Assembly: GCF_005484965.1 (NCBI RefSeq)
Contig: NZ_CP034036.1
Span: 1,550,001 to 1,614,000 of the forward strand
Length of the DNA: 64,000 nt
Source of the DNA: Brenneria nigrifluens DSM 30175 = ATCC 13028
GTDB lineage: Bacteria > Pseudomonadota > Gammaproteobacteria > Enterobacterales > Enterobacteriaceae
Direction of reading: 5' to 3'
Made by a program: the position numbers and the translations under genes. Below the pieces are notes generated by a model. It searched no databases, was not told where the DNA came from, and was given only the letters and a program-made list of their open reading frames with translations. This document shows, piece by piece, positions 10,501 through 19,223 of the stretch (position 1 is its first letter; each line of letters opens with the position of its first letter).

Positions 10501-10749
10501 GTTACCCGCTTGCGTCCGGTGCTGATGACCTCACTGGCCTTTATCGTCGGGGTTTTCCCGCTGGCGATCTCCTCCGGCGCGGGGGCCAACAGCCGTGTTT
10601 CCATCGGTTCCGGCATTGTGGGCGGAACCCTGACGGCGACCGTGCTGGCCGTTTTTCTGGTGCCGATGTTCTTTGTTCTGGTAAGACGCGTATTTCCCAA
10701 GCGTACCGGCAAAGCGCTGCCTGGCGTTGACTCATCGAGGGAAGAATAA
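7597..10749 (+). CDS. RND multidrug efflux transporter (AcrB/MexB type)
   Basis: 1050-residue inner-membrane proton/drug antiporter of the hydrophobe/amphiphile efflux-1 family. The first helix (residues 9-28), the two large periplasmic loops and the paired six-helix blocks are present. The proton-relay aspartates are in helix 4 (AIGLLVDDAIVVVENVE, residues ~400-417), and a lysine expected in helix 10 lies in LSAKNAILIVEFAE. It works with the upstream adaptor and the downstream outer-membrane factor. Length and order match the MexAB-OprM/AcrAB families; the drug spectrum cannot be deduced. Confidence 0.96.
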   Translation: MFSRFFIYRPVFAWVISIVIMLAGVLAIQSLPIAQYPDVAPPSVSITATYTGASAETLENSVTQIIEQQLTGLDGLLYFSSSSSSSGEARIIATFKQGTNADTAQVQVQNKVQQALSRLPTEVQQQGVTVTKSQTSFLLIMSLYDITDKASGADIADYMVSNLQDPLARVDGVGDVRVFGSQYAMRIWLNPTRLAAYDLMPSDVSSAIEAQNTQVSAGKIGARPSRDDQQLTATVMAQSRLKTPEQFNNIIVKSQSSGAVVRLGDVARVELGDEDYSTVTRLNGHPAAGIAVMLAPGANALATAERVKAKTAEFVSTMPQGYEVAYPKDSTDFIKISVEEVVKTLFEAILLVVIVMFLFLQNLRATLIPTIAVPVVLLGTFGVLSVFGYSINTLTLFGMVLAIGLLVDDAIVVVENVERVMRDENLAPAAATEKSMREISGALVGVALVLSAVFLPMAFLGGSTGVIYRQFSITIVSSMLLSVLVALTLTPALCASLLKQTAHRIEKKGFFAGFNRGYQGMQDRYSGKVARVLHSPMRYIVLYALLITGLALMFIRLPSGFLPTEDQGNVMVQFTLPAGATEARTTKVGKAIERYFLTEEKDNTAAIFIISGFNFSGSGQNAGMAFVALKNWDQRSGAENSAEAISARATRALSQLRDAQVFTLTPPAVDGLGQSSGFTFELQATGTTDRATLLQLRDQLLAAAGKNSQLAAVRPNDLTQMPQLQVDIDNDKASALGLAMSDVSATLSSAWGGSYVNDFIDRGRVKKVYIQGDEDSRSKPEDLDKWFVRGSNSAGDSVMTPFSSFATTRWIYGPESLSRYNGLASYEIQGAGASGVSSGAAMDEMQRLASRLPKGTTYAWSGLSYQERLASGQAFSLYAISILVVFLCLAALYESWSIPFSVMLVIPLGVVGAVLAATLRGLENDVYFQVALLTTIGLSAKNAILIVEFAETAYQRGATLYAAALEGAVTRLRPVLMTSLAFIVGVFPLAISSGAGANSRVSIGSGIVGGTLTATVLAVFLVPMFFVLVRRVFPKRTGKALPGVDSSREE

Positions 10750-12161
10750 TGCGTAGTCGTCAATTTATCGTTGCTTTGTTACCCCTGCTGCTGGGGGGAT
10801 GTTTGTCGCTGGATCCGGACTATCGCCATCCCGACGCACCGGTGCCCGCGGCCTGGCCGCAGCAGGAAACCGTATCGTCTGCGCAACCCGAAGCCGGCGC
10901 CATTGCGTGGCGTTCGGTGATCGTGGATGAAAAATTGCAGCGCATTATCGATATCGCGCTCAGCGATAACCGGGATTTACGCAAGGCGCTGGCGGATATC
11001 GAAGCGGCGCGCGCGCAATACGGCATTCAGCGGGCGGAGCAGTTTCCCGCCGTCAACGCGGGCGTGGAAGGCACCCGCAGCCGGGCGCTGACCAGCGATT
11101 CGTCGTCGAATAACAATTCCACGGCGATAAGCCAGAGCTACGGCGCCAATCTGGCGCTCAGCGCCTTCGAACTGGATCTGTTCGGCAAGGCGCGCAGCCT
11201 GAGCGCCGCCGCGCTGGAGAGCTATCTGTCAACGGAGGCGGCGGCGAAAAGCACCCGCCTGACGCTGATTGCCGATACGGCGACGGCCTATATCGCGCTG
11301 GCGACGGCGCGCAGCGATCTGCAACTGTCGCGGGAAACCATGCAAAGCGCCCGCCACTCGCTGGAGGTGACGCGCAACCGGCAGCGCAACGGCGTCGCCT
11401 CCGGCGTGGATGTGTCGCAGGCTGAAACCGTGTATCAACAGGCGCGGGCCGACGTGGCCGGCAACACGACGGCGGTGGCGCAGAGCAAAAACGCGCTGGA
11501 TCTGCTGGCGGGACAACCGGTTGACGATGCCCTGCTGCCCGCCGATCTGGACTCGCTGGCAACGGCGGTGGCGCCGGTATCCGCCGGACTCTCCTCGGCG
11601 GTGCTGTTGCAGCGACCGGACGTGCTGGCGGCGGAGCATACGCTGAAATCGGCGAATGCCGACATTGGCGCGGCGCGGGCCGCATTTTTCCCCAGCCTGA
11701 CGCTGACCGCCAGCGGGGGCGTCGGCAGCGGCGCGCTCTCTTCGCTGTTCAGCCACGGCGCCGGGGTGTGGTCGTTCGCCCCCAGCCTGAGCCTGCCCAT
11801 CTTCGACGGCGGCGCCAACCGCGCCGCGTTGCAGTACGCGGAGGCGCAGAAAAAAGGCTATATCGCCAGCTATGAAAAAGCCATTCAGTCCGCGTTTCAG
11901 GAGGTGGCTGATGCGCTGGCCCGTAAGGCCACCATTGACGAGCAGCTTACGGCGCAGCGGGATTACGCCGCCGCCGCCGAACGCAGCTACCGGCTGGCGG
12001 ATTCGCGCTACCGGGAAGGGGTCGATACCTATCTGAACGTGCTGGATGCGCAGCGCACCCTCTACAGCGCCCGGCAGACGCTGATCGTCATCGAGCAGAC
12101 CCGGCTGAACAATCTGGTGACCTTATATAACGCGCTGGGCGGCGGGGTGGCGACGCAGTAG
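10749..12161 (+). CDS. Outer-membrane efflux lipoprotein (NodT/OprM family)
   Basis: 470-residue TolC-like trimeric channel subunit for the RND pump. It has a lipoprotein signal with lipobox LLGGC (Cys 18), and the two repeated outer-membrane-efflux domains (about residues 65-250 and 275-465) rich in long amphipathic helices. RPDVLAAEHTLKSANADIGAARAAFFP-type sequence marks the second repeat. The start overlaps the RND stop by one base. Unlike E. coli acrAB, this operon carries its own outer-membrane factor, as in Pseudomonas mex operons, so it forms a self-contained pump. Confidence 0.93.
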   Translation: MRSRQFIVALLPLLLGGCLSLDPDYRHPDAPVPAAWPQQETVSSAQPEAGAIAWRSVIVDEKLQRIIDIALSDNRDLRKALADIEAARAQYGIQRAEQFPAVNAGVEGTRSRALTSDSSSNNNSTAISQSYGANLALSAFELDLFGKARSLSAAALESYLSTEAAAKSTRLTLIADTATAYIALATARSDLQLSRETMQSARHSLEVTRNRQRNGVASGVDVSQAETVYQQARADVAGNTTAVAQSKNALDLLAGQPVDDALLPADLDSLATAVAPVSAGLSSAVLLQRPDVLAAEHTLKSANADIGAARAAFFPSLTLTASGGVGSGALSSLFSHGAGVWSFAPSLSLPIFDGGANRAALQYAEAQKKGYIASYEKAIQSAFQEVADALARKATIDEQLTAQRDYAAAAERSYRLADSRYREGVDTYLNVLDAQRTLYSARQTLIVIEQTRLNNLVTLYNALGGGVATQ

Positions 12162-12167
12162 CGCCCC

Positions 12168-12215
12168 TTGTCGGGGGGAGGAGCCAACGTGCTCCCTCCT
12201 CTGCGAAGGGGAGAT
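12168..12215 (-). repeat. Short palindromic intergenic repeat, copy 1
   Basis: Read on the minus strand this segment (CTCCCCTTCGCAG... GGGAGCACGTTGGCTCC...) matches the repeats flanking the mobile element at 21.2 and 21.7 kb almost base for base. It can form a GC-rich hairpin and lies between the efflux operon and the chemoreceptor gene, where it might also act as a terminator. Confidence 0.7.
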
Positions 12216-12226
12216 ACCGACCTGCG

Positions 12227-14176
12227 CTAGAACGACGTCAGCCGTTGCAGGGCGGTCAACTGTTCCACCGCTTCATGCATGGCGTCCATGCCTCTGGCGG
12301 CCTCTTTCATCCTCCCCATGTTGGTGGTCAGATTATGGCGCTCCTGGCTGGTTTCCGTGCTCATGGTCGCTATCTGATCGGCGGCGGAGATGCTCTGGTC
12401 GGCCATCTCCTGGGTGGTGCCGACCGTTTGCGCGGCAACGCCGCGGATGCGCTCAATGGTCTCGACGGCGGAGCGGATATTGTTGCGTGTGGCGTCCGCC
12501 TGATCCTTCGACGAGCGGGCCAGACGGCGTACTTCGTCCGCCACCACGGCGAAACCGCGTCCCGCCTCGCCGGCCCGCGCCGCTTCCACGGCGGCGTTGA
12601 GCGCCAGCAGGTTGGTCTGATCGGCGATGCCGCTGATGCCGACGGTGATCTGGGTAATGCCGAGGGAAATCTGTTCCAACTGGTTGAGCTCATGCTCCAG
12701 ATTATCCTGCGCGCTGCGGGTCTGGGTGGCGGCTTCGCTGATGGCGCGAATGCTGGACTCCGCCACGTCCAGGGTTTCGCTCTGGCGCGCGGTGGCGCGC
12801 TCAAGCTGCGGCAGGGCGGTCAGCAGCGGGTTGAGCTCTTCCTGGTAGGCCACCACCCGCTCGATCACCCCGGATTGGATGGCGTGCATCGCCTCCCAGC
12901 GGCGCAGCGCCCGCTGGGCGTAGTGGCCCGCATAGGCGGCGTACTCAATGGGGAAATGGGACATCGCCTTGACGTCATGGTCGAAGAACGCCAGCGCGGA
13001 TAGCGTCTGGTTGATGGGGACGCCGAAAATTTCGCCAAAGCTGGAAAAACCGGCCGCCGGCACGTCATCAAAAAAACTGGCCTGTCCCAGGCTGGCGGCG
13101 TTATTCACTCTGCGCAGCACGCAGTCATTGAGCAGCAGGCCGCTCGGCTTGCCTTTCCCCGTCAGAAACTGCTGCCAGTCACGTCGGGTGGCGGCGACAA
13201 AATCCGTTGCCTGCAACAAATACAGGCGGTCGCCGAACTCCAGATCGCAGAAGAAGGCGACGCTGTCAGCCTGAATGGCGGCCACCGAGCGAATGAAATA
13301 CTCGTCATCCACCTTTACTCCAAAGGTCTTTCCCTCCAGGTGGTTGCCGATCTGATCCGGTTTGCAGCGCAGGTAGTCGGACAGCGCGCTGATAATCGGC
13401 TGCGGGCGTCCGTTGGCGTCGAATACCGAGGTGACGGTGCGGGCGACCGGATCGGCTTCGGCCACCAGCCAGCTTTGTGCGGTCGGCTCAAAGTTCTGGC
13501 TTTTGAACGGGGCAAAGGATTTTCCTGGCGCCATATGGCAAAACACCAGTACCGCCTTGCCTTGTAATACGCCGTCATGGTTGCCGATATAGGTGGCGCT
13601 GAAGTCGAGTTTTCCCCCGGCCGAGCCGCCGATGGCCATGCAGGGGAAGCGGCCGCTGGCGTACCACGCCTGCATCAGAAAGCCTTCGGCGGCGGAGAGT
13701 CCGTCGCAGTAGATCATGGCGAAAGTGCGATCGGCGGAAAGCGGCATGGAGACGTTGACCCGCTCCAGCTCCTGACGAATGGCCGCCACGCGCTGGCCGG
13801 CGGTCATTTTTTCCCGGACGTGCAAATCAATAACGTGCGCTTCGTGGCGGGATATCAACGTCTGCGGCAGCCATAGCCAACTACCCTGGCTGCCGGCCAT
13901 GTCGCAATAGGCGGAGGTTTTCGGGCGGTTGCACAGGGCGCCGGTTGAAGAGAGCGTAAGTACCGTAAGGTTGGCGTCGGAAAAACGCCGCCAGGCCTGG
14001 CTGACGGTGGGGAAATCCGCCTCGGGGGGCACAAAGGCCAGCAAAATCCCCGCTTTGGCGGAAAGGCCGAGGCTGCTCGGCGAGGCGGGTAAGGCTTCAC
14101 AGTCAAAGACGCCGCTCGCGGGCGATTGATGACCGAAAATCGTTGCTCCTGCACGAAAAGACGACAAAATTCCCAT
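12227..14176 (-). CDS. Cytosolic FIST-domain methyl-accepting chemoreceptor
   Basis: 649-residue fusion of a FIST sensor and a chemoreceptor signalling domain. Residues ~35-235 look like FIST_N and ~240-380 like FIST_C, a sensor module proposed to bind small ligands such as amino acids. Residues ~440-645 form the receptor hairpin, with the highly conserved tip GISGIADQTNLLALNAAVEA and the EAGRGFAVVADEVRRLA stretch that contacts CheA and CheW. No signal peptide or membrane segment is visible, so it is a soluble receptor. No other chemotaxis gene is in the window. A clear GAGGGA ribosome binding site precedes the ATG. Confidence 0.88.
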   Translation of the reverse strand: MGILSSFRAGATIFGHQSPASGVFDCEALPASPSSLGLSAKAGILLAFVPPEADFPTVSQAWRRFSDANLTVLTLSSTGALCNRPKTSAYCDMAGSQGSWLWLPQTLISRHEAHVIDLHVREKMTAGQRVAAIRQELERVNVSMPLSADRTFAMIYCDGLSAAEGFLMQAWYASGRFPCMAIGGSAGGKLDFSATYIGNHDGVLQGKAVLVFCHMAPGKSFAPFKSQNFEPTAQSWLVAEADPVARTVTSVFDANGRPQPIISALSDYLRCKPDQIGNHLEGKTFGVKVDDEYFIRSVAAIQADSVAFFCDLEFGDRLYLLQATDFVAATRRDWQQFLTGKGKPSGLLLNDCVLRRVNNAASLGQASFFDDVPAAGFSSFGEIFGVPINQTLSALAFFDHDVKAMSHFPIEYAAYAGHYAQRALRRWEAMHAIQSGVIERVVAYQEELNPLLTALPQLERATARQSETLDVAESSIRAISEAATQTRSAQDNLEHELNQLEQISLGITQITVGISGIADQTNLLALNAAVEAARAGEAGRGFAVVADEVRRLARSSKDQADATRNNIRSAVETIERIRGVAAQTVGTTQEMADQSISAADQIATMSTETSQERHNLTTNMGRMKEAARGMDAMHEAVEQLTALQRLTSF

Positions 14177-14294
14177 AGTAGTTCCCTCTCTTCAATTGAA
14201 TCATGCACAAAGCGAATCATTGAATAAAAACAGTCTAATCCTTGAGGCGGGCGCAGTATGAGTGGCGGGTCACGTTTATCCGCGCCGTCGGTAG

Positions 14295-14759
14295 TCAGCT
14301 TTTGCGCAGACGCGCGGTCAATCCCTTGAGGAAATAGCGCAGCACCTGATCGCCGCAGGCGCGGTAGTTTTTGTGTTCCGGCGCGCGCAGCATGGCGGTC
14401 AGCTCCGGCTGCGACAGGCGGAAATCCTGGGACTGCAGAATCTCCTGAATATCGGTGGTTTTCAGGGAAAACGCCACGCGCAGTTTTTTCAGGATAATGT
14501 TGTTGGTGATTCTGCGCTCCACTTTGGGCGCCGGGCGGCCGTCGTCTTTTCCGCGCTGGCGGATAATCAGGCCGTCAAGAAATGTACCCATCAGGATATC
14601 CGGGCAGGGCTGGTAGCCTTCCTCCTCTTCTTTTTTGATAAAGCCGGCTATCTGCTGCGGGGTGATACGGGTATCCATCAGCGCCAGGATCTCAATCAAC
14701 TGCTGGTTATTCAAATTCAACATGTAGCGCAGGCTACGTAGTACATCGTTATTTATCAT
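14295..14759 (-). CDS. yehS: YehS-family protein (DUF1456)
   Basis: 154-residue cytoplasmic protein built from two similar DUF1456 repeats of about 65 residues (N-terminal MINNDVLRSLRYMLNLNNQQ... and central ITNNIILKKLRVAFSLKTTD...). The start at 14759 reproduces the E. coli YehS N terminus and length (about 156 residues); the longer frame from 14870 is rejected. Biochemical function of the family is unknown. It has no obvious operon partner here, being separated by over 100 bp from the genes on each side. Confidence 0.88.
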   Translation of the reverse strand: MINNDVLRSLRYMLNLNNQQLIEILALMDTRITPQQIAGFIKKEEEEGYQPCPDILMGTFLDGLIIRQRGKDDGRPAPKVERRITNNIILKKLRVAFSLKTTDIQEILQSQDFRLSQPELTAMLRAPEHKNYRACGDQVLRYFLKGLTARLRKS

Positions 14760-14920
14760 TACCGGATTTTTCTCGCCGCTTATTAATGGCGGGTAGTATA
14801 AAACGCGGGGGAGGATAAAGCGATGCGCGAAAGGATGCCCGACGGACTCGGCGGCGCGCCCGCGGGCCATCAGGCCGAACCGCGACGGGGCGGTTTCGGC
14901 CTGATGGCCGGCCGGCCCGA

Positions 14921-15442
14921 TCAGTGGAAGGTCTCTCTGCCGGTAAAATGACCTATCCAGCCCGCGGGGTTGGTAAAGATGCGGATGGCGACGAAATCCG
15001 GGGATTCGCCGCTGTCAAACCAGTGCGGCGTATTGGCCGGCACGCGCAGCAGATCCCCCGCCTCGCAGGTGAGCCGGAACACGTTGTCGTTAATCGGCAC
15101 AAAAAAGGTGCCGCTGCCGTAAACGAAAAAGCGCACTTCATCTTCGCTGTGGGTGTGCTCCTGAAGGAACTTTTCCCGTAGTTCCTGACGCTGCGGGTGA
15201 TCCGGCGTCAGTCTGATCACATCCGATGAGGTATAGCCTTCCTGCCGTTTGAGCCGTTCAATCTCATCGTGGAAGTGGGCGAGCAGCGCTGCGCTGCTGG
15301 CTTCATGGCTGATGCCGTCGACGGGCCAGTGCTCCAGTTGAATGCCGGCGCCGGCAAGCAGCGCGGCGATATCGTCGAAGCGGGAGAGCTGTTGCAGCGG
15401 TTGGGCGATCTGCGGACGCTGGAAAATGGACAGAGTGGTCAT
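14921..15442 (-). CDS. mtnD: Acireductone dioxygenase
   Basis: 173-residue cupin metalloenzyme of the methionine salvage pathway. With iron it splits 1,2-dihydroxy-3-keto-5-(methylthio)pentene to formate and 2-keto-4-methylthiobutyrate; with nickel it gives the CO-forming off-pathway reaction. All four metal ligands fall at the Klebsiella ARD positions: His96 and His98 in EHTHSEDE, Glu102, and His140 in NTPHWFD. The ATG at 15442 has a GAGGTG ribosome binding site, and this exact residue numbering supports it over the GTG at 15451. No other mtn gene (mtnA, B, C, K) is nearby. It is divergent from a sugar-type ABC importer instead. Confidence 0.95.
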   Translation of the reverse strand: MTTLSIFQRPQIAQPLQQLSRFDDIAALLAGAGIQLEHWPVDGISHEASSAALLAHFHDEIERLKRQEGYTSSDVIRLTPDHPQRQELREKFLQEHTHSEDEVRFFVYGSGTFFVPINDNVFRLTCEAGDLLRVPANTPHWFDSGESPDFVAIRIFTNPAGWIGHFTGRETFH

Positions 15443-15568
15443 GGTCTTCACCTCGGGTATTCATCGCTAGTCCGTTAACCATTATCTTTCTATGGATAAA
15501 AAACAAGACGCTTTATTTATATCTTATTCCAGTGTTTTTATAGCCCAAAACGGGGTGTGTTAATATTT

Positions 15569-15583
15569 TTAACCAGTGGTTAA
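15569..15583. promoter_or_regulatory. Inverted repeat TTAACC-N3-GGTTAA, candidate operator
   Basis: A perfect six-base inverted repeat with a three-base spacer lies midway in the 254-bp AT-rich region between the divergent mtnD and ABC-importer genes. A further TTAACC half-site occurs near 15475. Its position suggests joint control of the two divergent units. The regulator is not identifiable: none is encoded inside the locus. Confidence 0.45.
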
Positions 15584-15696
15584 CGCTATTCCCAATTAGT
15601 TAATAGCTATTATCATTTTTGTTATTTAGATTTAAATTTTTCTGCTGTTAGCATCCCTTATCGCAACTAACTGTATAAAAATTAGGATAAAAAACC

Positions 15697-16677
15697 ATGA
15701 CCGCTCATTTTCGTCGTATAGGTCTGCTGGCGTTGCTGGTCGGCCTGGCCGGCAACGCACAGGCCGCGGATGAATCGCTTTCGCTCAAGGGAAAAACCAT
15801 CGGCGTCGCCGTGGTGGGGACGCAACATTTCTGGGATCGCGAGGCGTACAAGGGCGCGACCGAAGAGATAGAAAAACTGGGCGGCAGCGTGGTGGGCGTG
15901 GACGGCGGGCGCGACAATCAGGTGCACGCCAACAACCACGATATTCTGCTGGCGCGCAAGGTGGACGCGGTGGTGAGCATTCTGGGGGACAGCGCGGTGG
16001 AGCCCAAGTTCAAGGCGCTGCGCGACGCGGGCATCCCGGTATTTACCGTCGATCACGTTTCGCCGTATTCCATCAACAACACCACCTCCGACAACTATGC
16101 CATCGGCTCCACCATCGGGCGTTACACGGCGGACGTGCTGGGCGGCAAGGGCAATGTCGCGGTGTTCAACGCCTTCTCCAACTCGCTGCGCATCTGCGGC
16201 ATCCGCTACGATCTGTGGAAGTATGTATTGCAGGACTATCCTGACATCAAAATCATTCAGCCGGAGCTGGCGGAGCAATATTCCAACTCGCCGGAAGATG
16301 CGCGCAAGAAAACCCTTGAGCTGCTGAGCCAGTATCCGAAGGGCACGCTGGATGCGATTCACGTGGCGTGCTGGGACCAGCCGGCCATCGGCGTGGTGCA
16401 GGCGCTGGAAGAGACCGGGCGCGACAAGGACGTGAAAGTGACGGCGATTGACGCCGGTCCGGAAACGCTGGAAATCATGGCGGAAAAAGAGAGCCCGTTT
16501 GTCGCCAACGTCGCGCAGCAGCCGCGTCTGATCGGTACCCTGGCGGCGAAAAACGTGGCCCGCCACTTTGGCGGCGAAGCCCTGCTGCCGCAAACCTTTG
16601 TGCCGGTGCTGCCGGTGAAAGGGGAAGCGGAGGCCAAAGCGGCCTATAAGCAACTCGGCTACGGCGAGCTTAAGTAA
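15697..16677 (+). CDS. Sugar ABC transporter periplasmic binding protein (RbsB class)
   Basis: 326-residue type I periplasmic binding protein of the ribose/galactose/AI-2 group. It has a cleavable signal peptide ending NAQA-A around residue 23, two Rossmann-like lobes and the typical DTQ-like hinge elements (ITSYD-free; VDGGRDNQVHANN and FNAFSNSLRICGIRYDLWK are visible). It is the first gene of a four-gene importer. Three bases separate its stop from the ATPase ATG. The ligand is not evident; the linked kinases suggest a pentose, tetrose or a modified sugar. Confidence 0.9.
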   Translation: MTAHFRRIGLLALLVGLAGNAQAADESLSLKGKTIGVAVVGTQHFWDREAYKGATEEIEKLGGSVVGVDGGRDNQVHANNHDILLARKVDAVVSILGDSAVEPKFKALRDAGIPVFTVDHVSPYSINNTTSDNYAIGSTIGRYTADVLGGKGNVAVFNAFSNSLRICGIRYDLWKYVLQDYPDIKIIQPELAEQYSNSPEDARKKTLELLSQYPKGTLDAIHVACWDQPAIGVVQALEETGRDKDVKVTAIDAGPETLEIMAEKESPFVANVAQQPRLIGTLAAKNVARHFGGEALLPQTFVPVLPVKGEAEAKAAYKQLGYGELK

Positions 16678-16680
16678 CCC

Positions 16681-18234
16681 ATGACGGCGCACCAACAGGC
16701 GGCGGACTCGGCGTCGCCGGGGCTGGCGATGACGCGGATTGGCAAGCGCTTTGCCGGCGTTACCGCCCTCGACGATGTTTCGCTGCACGCCCGGCCGGGG
16801 GAAATCCTCGGCCTGATCGGCGAAAACGGGGCGGGAAAGTCCACGCTGATTAAAATCCTCGCCGGGGTATACGCCCCGGACAGCGGCGCGATCCGCTTCG
16901 ACCGCCGGTTGATTAACCCGGTCACGCCCGCCGCCGTTCACGCCCACGGCGTACGGGTTATCCATCAGGAACTCCATTTGATCCCGCATTTTACCGTCGC
17001 CGAATCGGTGTTTATCGGTCAGGAGCGCCGCCATCGCTGGCTGGGGCTGGATCGGCGGCGGATGCGCCGGGAAACCGAGCGTTTCTTTCAGCAAACGCTA
17101 CAACTGCCGATGGACGCCAACCGCTTAATCAGTGATTTGAGCCTGGCGGAGCGCAAGCTGGTGCAGATAGCGCGGGCGCTGATCGACGGCAACGCCCGGC
17201 TGGTGGTGTTTGACGAACCGACGGCGCCGCTGGAGGCGCGCGAGGCCGGCCTGCTGCTGCAAACCATTCTGGCGCTAAAGCAGCGCGGCATCGCCATTAT
17301 CTATATTTCTCATTATCTCAACGAGATAGCAGAGATTTGTGACCGTGTCACGGTGCTGCGCAACGGCCGCAAGGTCGCCACGCTGGAAGGGGAGGCGGCA
17401 CGGCATATCGACGGCATGATCCAGCTGATGGTGGGGCGCGATATTAACAGCCTGTTCGCCGCGCCGCGTCGCGCCGCCGCATCCGAGCCTCCTTTTTTGC
17501 GGGTGGATAGGCTGACCGACGGGCGGCATTTCCGCCCGCTCGGCTTTTCGCTGGCGCGGGGCGAGATTGTCGGCATCGCCGGCCTGCTGGGATCGGGGCG
17601 CGAGGCGCTTATCGACACGCTGTACGGCTTAACCCCGGCGCGCGGCGGACGTATCGAAATTGACGGCGTGGCGCGCCGCATCAGCTCCCCGGTGCGGGCC
17701 ACCGCGCTGGGGATGGCGCTGGTGCCGCGCGACCGTCGCCATCTGGGGCTGCTTTTGCCCTGGTCGGTGGCGGACAATATCAATCTCTCCTCGCTGCCCG
17801 CGGTGGCGAGCCTCGGCTGGCTGCGGCGCGCCAGGGCCAACCAGCGGGCGCGCCAGCTGGCCGATAAGCTGGATATCCGTCCGCGCGAGGTCGGCCTGCC
17901 GGTGCGCTATCTGAGCGGCGGCAATCAGCAGAAAGTGATTCTGGCCCGCTGGCTGAGTACCGCCAGCACGCTGTTTATCCTGGACGAGCCGACGCTGGGC
18001 GTGGATATCGGCGCCAAGGCGGAAATCTACCAACTGACCCGCCAACTGGCGGAGCAGGGGCGCAGCGTGCTCGTCTCCTCCAGCGACGCCGGCGAACTGC
18101 TGGGGCTGTGCGACCGCGTTCTGGTGATGTGGCGCGGCGAACTGATTGCCGATGTGGCGACCGAACGACTCTCCGTCGACGCGCTGCTGGCGCTGACCAG
18201 CGGCGGCGCGGAAACGGAAAAGGAGGCAATATGA
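16681..18234 (+). CDS. Sugar ABC transporter ATPase with two nucleotide-binding domains (RbsA class)
   Basis: 517 residues forming two fused ABC domains. The first has Walker A GENGAGKST (about residue 45), an SLAERKLVQIARAL signature and Walker B VVFDEP. In the second half the Walker A is the degenerate GLLGSGREALID that is normal for this class, while the LSGGNQQKVILARWL signature and FILDEPTLGVD Walker B are intact. It powers import of the substrate delivered by the upstream binding protein. The stop overlaps the first permease start (ATGA). Confidence 0.94.
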   Translation: MTAHQQAADSASPGLAMTRIGKRFAGVTALDDVSLHARPGEILGLIGENGAGKSTLIKILAGVYAPDSGAIRFDRRLINPVTPAAVHAHGVRVIHQELHLIPHFTVAESVFIGQERRHRWLGLDRRRMRRETERFFQQTLQLPMDANRLISDLSLAERKLVQIARALIDGNARLVVFDEPTAPLEAREAGLLLQTILALKQRGIAIIYISHYLNEIAEICDRVTVLRNGRKVATLEGEAARHIDGMIQLMVGRDINSLFAAPRRAAASEPPFLRVDRLTDGRHFRPLGFSLARGEIVGIAGLLGSGREALIDTLYGLTPARGGRIEIDGVARRISSPVRATALGMALVPRDRRHLGLLLPWSVADNINLSSLPAVASLGWLRRARANQRARQLADKLDIRPREVGLPVRYLSGGNQQKVILARWLSTASTLFILDEPTLGVDIGAKAEIYQLTRQLAEQGRSVLVSSSDAGELLGLCDRVLVMWRGELIADVATERLSVDALLALTSGGAETEKEAI

Positions 18235-19223
18235 TACCTCTTGCCGCTCTGGTGCCGGCCGGCTGGCGGCCGTCGGCGCTGCTCGATAAAATTCCGCTGC
18301 TGTTATTCGCCGCGCTGCTGCTGTTTCTGTGCCTGCAGGCGCCCTATTTTCTCTCCTGGCGGAATATCGCCATTATCCTGCGCCAGACGGCGCCGCTGGC
18401 GATACTGTGCTTCGGTCTGGTGTGCGTTATCGCCGGCGGCGGCGATGACGTGGTGGCGGGCGGCATCGATCTGTCGCTGCCGGCCATTGCGGTGCTGGCG
18501 GTGGCGATCGTCAGCCACGGCCTGACCAACGGCGACGACGGCTACCTGTGGCTGACGCTGTCGGCGCTGTGCGCCGCGCTGCTGGCGGGCGGGCTGAATG
18601 CGCTGCTGGTGGTGCTGGTGCGTCTGCCGCCGCTGCTGGCGACCCTGGCCTGTTCCGTGGCGCTCACCGGTTTGACCAATCTGCTTACCCGGCAGCGGCG
18701 CATCAGCGTCAGCGATCCGGCTATCGTGGCGTTTCGCGATAACAGCCTGTTGGGACTGCCGCTGGCGGTGTGGTTTATGCTGCTGGTTTTCGCCCTGTTT
18801 CAGTTTATTGTTCACCACAGCCGCTGGGGGCAGCATTTGCAGGTGGCGGGCGGCAATGCGGAAACGGCGCAGATGTCCGGGCTTTCCGGGCGCGCGCTGG
18901 TGACCGGCTCCTATCTGCTGGCGGCGCTGGCGGCGGCGTTGGCCTCGTTAACACTGCTGGCGCAGGGTTCCGGCAGCTCGCCCGGCACGGCGGAACCGCT
19001 GCTGCTGGAGATGGTGCTGGCGACCTTTATCGGCGCCTCGTTTTCCCGCCGCCGGGTGGTCACCATCTGGGGCGCGCTGCTGGGGGCGCTGCTGGTCAAT
19101 GCGCTGTCAAACGGGCTGGCGCTGCTGCGGGTGGATATCTTTTGGGTCGGCGCCATCAAGGGCGCGTTGATTTTGCTGGTGCTGGGCGCGGCCTCGCTAC
19201 AGCTGCGGAGGCGCGCATCGTGA
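18231..19223 (+). CDS. Sugar ABC transporter permease 1 (RbsC class)
   Basis: 330-residue inner-membrane permease with about eight to ten hydrophobic segments. The RbsC-class motif AGGGDDVVAGGIDLSLPAIAVL (shared across the family as GGIDLSVG) is around residues 64-85. The ATG at 18231 overlaps the ATPase stop as ATGA and follows an AGGAGG ribosome binding site; the frame is open upstream but that part is out-of-frame ATPase sequence. It pairs with the next gene, a second, different permease, implying a heterodimeric channel as in the AI-2 importer LsrC/LsrD. Confidence 0.9.
   Translation: MIPLAALVPAGWRPSALLDKIPLLLFAALLLFLCLQAPYFLSWRNIAIILRQTAPLAILCFGLVCVIAGGGDDVVAGGIDLSLPAIAVLAVAIVSHGLTNGDDGYLWLTLSALCAALLAGGLNALLVVLVRLPPLLATLACSVALTGLTNLLTRQRRISVSDPAIVAFRDNSLLGLPLAVWFMLLVFALFQFIVHHSRWGQHLQVAGGNAETAQMSGLSGRALVTGSYLLAALAAALASLTLLAQGSGSSPGTAEPLLLEMVLATFIGASFSRRRVVTIWGALLGALLVNALSNGLALLRVDIFWVGAIKGALILLVLGAASLQLRRRAS

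Noticed and set aside
15682..17094. Long minus-strand open frame (470 codons) opposite the ABC binding protein and ATPase genes
   Set aside because: Antisense shadow of clear plus-strand genes; low-complexity Arg/His-rich translation.
18108..18230. Extended N terminus for the first sugar permease
   Set aside because: These codons are out-of-frame ATPase sequence; the ATG at 18231 overlaps the ATPase stop and has a good ribosome binding site.
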